Positions 59,707 to 64,000 of a stretch of DNA of 64,000 nucleotides are shown here, piece by piece. Both the position numbers and the translations under genes were made by a program. The first letter of the stretch is position 1, and each line of letters starts with the position of its first letter. Source of the stretch: Polynucleobacter sp. 86C-FISCH (GTDB lineage Bacteria > Pseudomonadota > Gammaproteobacteria > Burkholderiales > Burkholderiaceae); the NCBI RefSeq assembly GCF_018882415.1, contig NZ_JACVOL010000001.1:1899531-1963530 (forward strand), given 5' to 3'. The notes below the pieces were generated by a model, which was not told the DNA's origin, searched no databases, and saw nothing but the letters and a program-made list of their open reading frames with translations.

Positions 59707-60239
59707 ATGGAAAATATATATGTACTCACCTCATCCACAATTCCAGCCAGCAAACTTTCCACTGAACTCAAGAGAGTTAAACAAGCCTCAAGAAGGGAAA
59801 TTAAAACATCTAAACCTTCGCTAAATAATGCATCTATTGCCTTGGTTTATTTGGATAAAAGAGATTCCAACCCGCTAAACGCGATAATCCAAATAAAATT
59901 AAAATGGCCTGAAATGGCTGTTGTATACATAGGGCACAAAATTACATTTAAGCTGCCGATTGAATTGATGCGAGTAGGTCTAAGTGATTACCTGACTCAA
60001 CCAGTAACACAGGAAGATATTGATGATTCAGTTGAAAGAATTTGCTTAAGGATGAAGGTGCTGAGGTTTGACCCAGAACACTACAAGTTACTACCAGGGA
60101 AATTCAGGTGTGCAATTTGTTGACAAAAGGATTGATAAGCAAGGAAATTGCTGAATATCTGAATTTAACACCCGCAACCGTCAAGGTTTACAAATCCAGA
60201 TTGTTCAACAAGCTGAGTGTGAAAACCATTTCAGATTAA
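59707..60239 (+). pseudogene. LuxR/NarL-type response regulator, frameshifted
   Basis: The first 132 codons give a receiver-like domain (ALVYLDKRDSNP with Asp50, then RVGLSDYLTQPV, where the usual Lys is Gln). The frame then stops at 60121. The -1 frame continues with LLTKGLISKEIAEYLNLT, then TVKVYKSRLFNKLSV, a complete LuxR/GerE helix-turn-helix, ending at 60237-60239. The switch falls at about 60099, in GGGAAATTC. A one-base loss is the simplest cause; a sequencing error or frameshifting cannot be excluded. No perfect slippery heptamer is seen. Confidence 0.8.
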
Positions 60240-60260
60240 ATGAGAAAAGTTCTCATTTAA
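60236..60260 (+). repeat. 11-bp perfect dyad at the end of the broken regulator
   Basis: TTAAATGAGAA and TTCTCATTTAA are separated by AAG and overlap the stop codon of the helix-turn-helix fragment. No T-run follows, so it is a weak terminator at best and may be an operator. Confidence 0.45.
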
Positions 60261-60363
60261 CATGACTACATTAATGAAGTGTGTGAAAAATCTCAAATCA
60301 GTCCACCCCACCCTCTTTCTTATTTCAGTGTTTTTAATGCAATCCTCCAACATGAATTCAGTT

Positions 60364-60393
60364 AAAAAAAGGGGCATCAGAGCCCCTTTTTTT
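60364..60393 (-). terminator. Terminator of the isochorismatase-family gene
   Basis: AAAAAAAGGGGC and GCCCCTTTTTTT form a 12-bp stem with a 6-base loop, 15 bases past the minus-strand stop at 60408. A- and T-runs on both sides make it bidirectional, so it can also end transcription of the broken regulator. Confidence 0.85.
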
Positions 60394-60407
60394 AAAAGTC
60401 ATGAATC

Positions 60408-61154
60408 TTACTTGTTCGCAACACTTGCTTTGGCTGCAGTATTTAATTGCCAAACAATATTTGCAAAAGACATATTCATAGCGCCATATACCTCTCCAGA
60501 CTTCGGATCAGCATTATCACCCAGCAACTCAACCGACGCAGTTGCATAGTCAGTTAGAGGAATACCTGCAACTGTTAAACGCTGAATACCTGACTGACGT
60601 TTTGCTTGATTAAATGTACCTGAAGCATCAAGTACTACTCGGGTATCGTAACCTTGCTCGTACGCAGACATGGCCGGCAACGCAGCGCAAACCTCCAAAG
60701 AAATACCGGCAACCAGAATTTGCTTGCGGCCTGTAGCCTTCACCGCCTCGACGACCTTGGGGTCATCCCATGCATTTACTGCTGTTCTTTGAATAATGTT
60801 TACACCAGGTAATTCTTTTGCTAATTCAGGAATAAGCGGACCCCACATATCGCCAGGACCAACATTGGTAACAATTACCGGTATGCCCAATATTTTTGCG
60901 GCTTTAGCTAATGCAGCAACATTATTCGAGAGTTCAGCAGTGCCAATATCACGGACCCCACTCAAAAGACCAACCTGGTGATCAACCAATAAAAGAACTG
61001 TATCGGACCGTTTTAAAATCAAACTATTAGTCATTTTTGTACTTCCTCCTTTTGTATTTTTGTAATCAATTGACTGACTGAATACCGTTCCAGTCGATCC
61101 GAAGCCTAAAACCATCGCAACAATGCTTGCAACAAAAGTTTTTTTATTAAGCAT
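60408..61154 (-). CDS. YcaC-like isochorismatase-family hydrolase, two possible starts
   Basis: The core matches E. coli YcaC: LLLVDHQVGLLSGVRDI near the start, VNAWDDPKVVEAVKATGRKQ, and AGISLEVCAALPAMSAYEQG with the nucleophile Cys, and DASGTFN. From the ATG at 61154 the product has 248 residues with a signal-peptide-like N-terminus (KKTFVASIVAMVLGFGSTG, VFS-Q) and would be periplasmic. An internal ATG at 61034 has AGGAGG ten bases upstream and gives exactly 208 residues, the YcaC length. Either start, or both, could be used. The substrate is unknown. Confidence 0.88.
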   Translation of the reverse strand: MLNKKTFVASIVAMVLGFGSTGTVFSQSIDYKNTKGGSTKMTNSLILKRSDTVLLLVDHQVGLLSGVRDIGTAELSNNVAALAKAAKILGIPVIVTNVGPGDMWGPLIPELAKELPGVNIIQRTAVNAWDDPKVVEAVKATGRKQILVAGISLEVCAALPAMSAYEQGYDTRVVLDASGTFNQAKRQSGIQRLTVAGIPLTDYATASVELLGDNADPKSGEVYGAMNMSFANIVWQLNTAAKASVANK

Positions 61155-61177
61155 AATTTTTCTACTTTGCCAATTTA

Positions 61178-61219
61178 GCAACATCAATGCTGTTGCAATT
61201 CACCAATACATCTGATGTA
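61178..61219 (-). promoter_or_regulatory. Two small dyads upstream of the isochorismatase-family gene
   Basis: TACATC-T-GATGTA (61207-61219) and GCAACA-N7-TGTTGC (61178-61196) lie 24-65 bases before the ATG at 61154. Their position fits operators of a local regulator, but no such regulator is identified. Confidence 0.35.
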
Positions 61220-61383
61220 CTCGAGCTAGTCTAACAACCACTTAAATAAATTACTATGGCAAAAAGAGAACGCTATGTTTCTAATTGGCATCAATAATTC
61301 AATAGAAATATCCAAAAGAGTAGATCTCTAGTCGATAAGATAATCGGAGAACTTTGCACTTCCCATGCAAAAGTCGAGTGGTT

Positions 61384-61812
61384 TTATGCCCTGGATGTTG
61401 CATCCGCAAGTTGAATTGAAAACTCATGAAAGTTAGAGGGAATGCGATCTCCAAGATCAACCCCGTTTACCAGCTTATCAGGCAGGTCTAAATAGACACC
61501 CAATTTCTTCCTCATTGCTAAGCTAGGTGTAATCCATATGGAATTCATAGCCAGCCACTTCCAGAACCGAGGATCACTCTCAACCGGTATTGGGGCTCTT
61601 GTTTTGTATGAAATCGTACACTGCTCCAATAACAAATAGCCATCAATTCCACCTTTCATCTCCAGCATGATGACTATTGGCATATTGACTGAATAGCCCA
61701 ATGCTGTAGTTTCAAAAAAATTCACTGTGGGGCGAATCCACTCATGCACCCACTCTTGGCGCTCAAAGTTTCTTCTAAAGTATGAGCTAGAAATCAAATC
61801 ATCATTTAGCAT
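61384..61812 (-). CDS. Hypothetical protein
   Basis: The 142-residue product has no signal peptide or strong membrane helix and starts at an ATG with MLNDDLISSSYFRRNFERQEW. It is rich in Trp and Arg. I recognise no family. It shares the strand of the next hypothetical gene at 61873, with a 60-base gap. Coding support is the uninterrupted length and balanced composition only. Confidence 0.5.
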   Translation of the reverse strand: MLNDDLISSSYFRRNFERQEWVHEWIRPTVNFFETTALGYSVNMPIVIMLEMKGGIDGYLLLEQCTISYKTRAPIPVESDPRFWKWLAMNSIWITPSLAMRKKLGVYLDLPDKLVNGVDLGDRIPSNFHEFSIQLADATSRA

Positions 61813-61872
61813 CTTTTACCCAATATTGACCAATTAGCGATAGTTGATTCATATTTTTTTGGCTCCTAACTA

Positions 61873-62253
61873 CTATTCTTGTTTATTCTCAGACTTTCTT
61901 GTAACACCCGTTGCAAAATTGAGGGTATCTCCAAGGCAACCAAAAAATGTTATCCCATGGTGTATTTGATATTCCAAGTGAACGGGCGATCCAAGATGCT
62001 CCTGCACTTTTCTGGCAACATCGTCATCTCGAATCGAAAATTGGAATTTTCTCTGAATTCCTAAATCTGGCTCGATGACCACTTCCCCTTCCCATGTCTT
62101 ACATATAAAGCCTTTTTTAGATAATTTTTGTAAGTAACCTTCTTGGTAAGAAAATACGGGATTCCAGTCAAACCATAAGTACGCATATCCCACCGAAAAA
62201 ACTATAGCAAGTAGGCATAAAAAAGCGAGTATATTTTTTGCTTTCTTAAGCAT
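61873..62253 (-). CDS. Conserved hypothetical membrane-anchored protein (KTWEGE type)
   Basis: The 126-residue product has an N-terminal helix (residues 7-26) and the segment GYLQKLSKKGFICKTWEGEVVIE, which resembles a conserved hypothetical family of proteobacteria whose members carry a similar GxxQKxSKKGxxCKTWEGEL motif. It continues with FSIRDDDVARKVQEHLG and LEYQIHHG, and two further cysteines are absent or unpaired. Function is unknown. The start at 62253 fits a lysine-rich signal anchor. Confidence 0.72.
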   Translation of the reverse strand: MLKKAKNILAFLCLLAIVFSVGYAYLWFDWNPVFSYQEGYLQKLSKKGFICKTWEGEVVIEPDLGIQRKFQFSIRDDDVARKVQEHLGSPVHLEYQIHHGITFFGCLGDTLNFATGVTRKSENKQE

Positions 62254-62353
62254 TATTTTTCCATTCGATAAAATATTTTTCGGTAACAGCCTGAAGCATT
62301 AATTTAAGATATAAGAAAAACTTTGTTTTGATTTCTATTCCTAAAAAATACCG

Positions 62354-62581
62354 ATGAAACTATCAAAAAAATATTTGCCATTTTTTTCTGCCGCATTGAT
62401 GTCATGCATCATGTCAGCAGCAATGTCAGCTGTATCCCTCCTCACCATATCAGGCTTCAATAGTAATTTTTTTAAAGAATGGCTCGATAGCTTTGCTCAC
62501 GTATGGCCCACCTCTTTTATCATTATTTTTATTGTTGCGCCCTTTGTGCGGTGGGTTACCTCCAAAGTAACTGAGCATTAA
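62354..62581 (+). CDS. DUF2798 family small membrane protein
   Basis: The 75-residue protein has two hydrophobic helices (about residues 10-33 and 46-67) and the pattern LPFFSAALMSCIMSAAMSAV, then FFKEWLDSFAHVWPTSFIIIFIVAPFVR, typical of DUF2798. The function is unknown. It is divergent from the KTWEGE-type gene with about 100 bases between starts. Confidence 0.82.
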   Translation: MKLSKKYLPFFSAALMSCIMSAAMSAVSLLTISGFNSNFFKEWLDSFAHVWPTSFIIIFIVAPFVRWVTSKVTEH

Positions 62582-62821
62582 TTTCGTCAATGAATAATGT
62601 CTCCTATTTTAAGTCTAGGGCAATAGCATCAATACACTGACAATTATTTTGGATGGAAAATAGAACGATTTGTTTCATAGTTGAGTTTGGTGCGATCTTT
62701 AATTTCTAGTCAATTTCATTTGAACTTAAATCCCAAAAACATCAATCACTTACGAGTTAACTACCACTCTAGTGCAAAAAATTTGATCCGCCTTTTCAGC
62801 AAGAATTTTTCTGCAATTGAG

Positions 62822-62847
62822 ATTAAGATCATCGGGGATATCTTAAT
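62822..62847 (+). promoter_or_regulatory. 8-bp inverted repeat before the flavodoxin-family gene
   Basis: ATTAAGAT and ATCTTAAT are separated by 10 bases and end 7 bases before the AAGGAG of the flavodoxin-family gene. The site could be an operator, or could fold in the mRNA and affect initiation. Confidence 0.4.
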
Positions 62848-62864
62848 TTTCTTAAGGAGAAGCA

Positions 62865-63425
62865 ATGGCAATACCTTCAAATATTGCAGTTATATACCAC
62901 TCTGGATATGGTCATACCGAAGCAATTGCCAAATCAATTGCTGAGGGTGCGAATGGCGCGTTATTGATTACAATTGGTCAGGATGGAAATATTGACGAAC
63001 AAGATTGGGAGTTTTTAGATCATGCTGATGCCATCATTATGGGTAGCCCTACATATATGGGGGGCGTAAGCTGGCAATTTAAAAAATTTGCTGATGCGAC
63101 AAGTAAGCGATGGTTTGCTGGCAGATGGAAAAATAAGGTTGGCGGTGCATTTACTATCTCCGCAGGATATAGCGGTGACAAGTTCTCCACCCTGCTCTAT
63201 ATGCTTACTCTAGGTATGCAAAACGGCTTGATCTGGGTCGGTCAAGCTGAAGCAAACGAACACAAGGTCATTGATGGCATTAACCGACTTGGGTCATCCT
63301 TGGGGTTAATGGCTCAGTGCCCACCACAAGATCCAGCTAGCGCGATACCGTTAGGTGATTTGGAAACGGCGCACCTGTATGGACAAAGAATTGCTGCCGT
63401 TGCCGCAAGATTGAAATTGGCCTAA
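62865..63425 (+). CDS. Flavodoxin-family NAD(P)H-dependent FMN oxidoreductase (WrbA-like)
   Basis: The 186-residue protein has the FMN phosphate loop YHSGYGHTEAIAKSIAEG, then IIMGSPTYMGGVSWQFKKFAD and FTISAGYSGDKFSTL, as in WrbA and related quinone reductases. AAGGAG lies 6 bases before the ATG. It is 130 bases upstream of the LodA-like gene on the same strand, so both might be linked in redox metabolism, but separate promoters are possible. Confidence 0.88.
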   Translation: MAIPSNIAVIYHSGYGHTEAIAKSIAEGANGALLITIGQDGNIDEQDWEFLDHADAIIMGSPTYMGGVSWQFKKFADATSKRWFAGRWKNKVGGAFTISAGYSGDKFSTLLYMLTLGMQNGLIWVGQAEANEHKVIDGINRLGSSLGLMAQCPPQDPASAIPLGDLETAHLYGQRIAAVAARLKLA

Positions 63426-63555
63426 TTTAGCTATTTTCATATTTATCCGAACGAATGAACTATCGACATAAGACTTAGAAATGTAGCTCTTAGCTGAATT
63501 TTTTCGTTCTCGCGACTAAAAGAACCCTCACTCCATACTTTAATTATTAAGACAC

Positions 63556-64000
63556 ATGAACGCTAACGTACCCCAGGACATACCCACCAATTCTTTGTAT
63601 GATGAATCCGCAAAGATAAATGGTGGTTACTTTCGCGTTCACCCTGGATTAGGCATTGCACGTGTGGGCAATAGCCCAAATGAATTCTATATAGGTCCAG
63701 AATCACCAAACTGGATACTACCACCAGCAGATAACCATTACAAAGATGCCGATGGCCTCATTAAAAGGCAAGCAGCTCGTTTTAGAGTTTACGAGTACGA
63801 TTCAAGCGGAAATGTGATTCAAGAAATTCACTCAAAGATTGCTCGCATTGTATGGACCGTAACAATTGCCAATAAAAAGGGTGGCTGGTATCAATTTAAA
63901 GGTGAAGACGCGTGGGCAGATGAATCTAGTAGAGTCCTCCGCAACCCCACAATTGAATCAAATCTTGAACCAGATCAGAGAAAATCCCTCAATATCACCC
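63556..64000 (+). CDS. LodA/GoxA-like quinoprotein amino-acid oxidase (cut by window edge)
   Basis: The frame is open from an ATG at 63556 to the right edge, giving 148 codons. The N-terminus contains GYFRVHPGLGIARVGNSPNEFYIGPE, then RQAARFRVYEYD and VTIANKKGGWYQF, all characteristic of the LodA family. LodA is L-lysine epsilon-oxidase, and GoxA a glycine oxidase; both use cysteine tryptophylquinone and release hydrogen peroxide. The cofactor-forming residues are in the missing part. A LodB-type flavoprotein is usually adjacent and would lie to the right. Substrate is unknown. Confidence 0.85.
   Translation, partial: MNANVPQDIPTNSLYDESAKINGGYFRVHPGLGIARVGNSPNEFYIGPESPNWILPPADNHYKDADGLIKRQAARFRVYEYDSSGNVIQEIHSKIARIVWTVTIANKKGGWYQFKGEDAWADESSRVLRNPTIESNLEPDQRKSLNIT

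Noticed and set aside
60095..60110. Programmed -1 frameshift in the LuxR-type regulator
   Set aside because: The zero frame reads GGG AAA TTC and no standard X-XXY-YYZ slippery heptamer fits. A mutation or sequencing error is simpler.
60262..60549. Plus-strand ORF of 95 codons
   Set aside because: It crosses a terminator hairpin and runs antisense to the conserved hydrolase C-terminus. No motif or ribosome site supports it.
62681..62944. Plus-strand ORF of 87 codons upstream of and into the flavodoxin-family gene
   Set aside because: It overlaps the flavodoxin-family start in another frame and has no ribosome site or recognisable sequence.

Overview
The window looks like a chromosome segment of a betaproteobacterium of the order Burkholderiales, most likely Polynucleobacter or a close relative. 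This is an inference from moderate GC by eye, the gene order leuA-rpsO-pnp-qor-tpiA-secG-tRNA-Leu-nuoA..N, the ECF sigma/DUF3619/DUF3106/RDD cluster, Bug-type tripartite-tricarboxylate binding proteins, and the gmk-rpoZ-spoT and yicC/rph-rdgB-hemW blocks. No mobile-element gene, CRISPR array or rRNA is visible.

Layout. 1-3.7 kb: an Old Yellow Enzyme gene cut by the left edge, a methylmalonate-semialdehyde dehydrogenase, a DUF1178 protein and a Nudix hydrolase. 3.7-18.3 kb: a complete 14-gene complex I operon (nuoA-N) on the minus strand, ending at a hairpin terminator. 18.4-23.4 kb: tRNA-Leu(GAG), secG, tpiA, a quinone oxidoreductase, pnp and rpsO, with two strong hairpins between rpsO and pnp. 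23.6-30.3 kb: branched-chain amino acid and phospholipid genes (ilvI-ilvH-ilvC-psd-pssA-leuA). A leucine-rich leader peptide and a terminator hairpin in front of leuA form a classical attenuator. 30.5-32.7 kb: ECF sigma factor cluster. 32.8-40.6 kb: an FtsX-like permease, an SDR, a Bug protein and a four-gene Mla/MCE-type lipid transporter. 40.6-48 kb: tRNA-Arg(ACG), greB, spoT, rpoZ, gmk, yicC and rph-rdgB-hemW. 48-51.2 kb: CoA-thioester metabolism (enoyl-CoA hydratase, Bug protein, CaiB-type CoA transferase). 51.3-55 kb: an alkyl-sulfatase-like metallo-beta-lactamase protein and an orphan histidine kinase.

55-64 kb is the accessory part. It holds a predicted outer-membrane barrel, a small anchored protein with an internal duplication, a degenerate remnant of a second barrel C-terminus, and a Tat-signal lipoprotein with GH64 (beta-1,3-glucanase-like) motifs behind a perfect FNR-consensus box. 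After these come AT-rich hypothetical genes, a 52-codon ORF with a perfect terminator, a frameshifted LuxR-type regulator, a YcaC-like isochorismatase-family hydrolase with two possible starts, a DUF2798 protein, a flavodoxin-family protein and, cut by the right edge, the N-terminus of a LodA/GoxA-type quinoprotein amino-acid oxidase.

The left 55 kb is mostly conserved housekeeping DNA. The most interesting items are the leuA attenuator, the FNR box/GH64 lipoprotein, the small terminator-backed ORF, the broken regulator and the truncated LodA-type gene. I did not find a convincing wholly new multi-gene system inside the window. The LodA-like locus continuing to the right is the best candidate for something notable.
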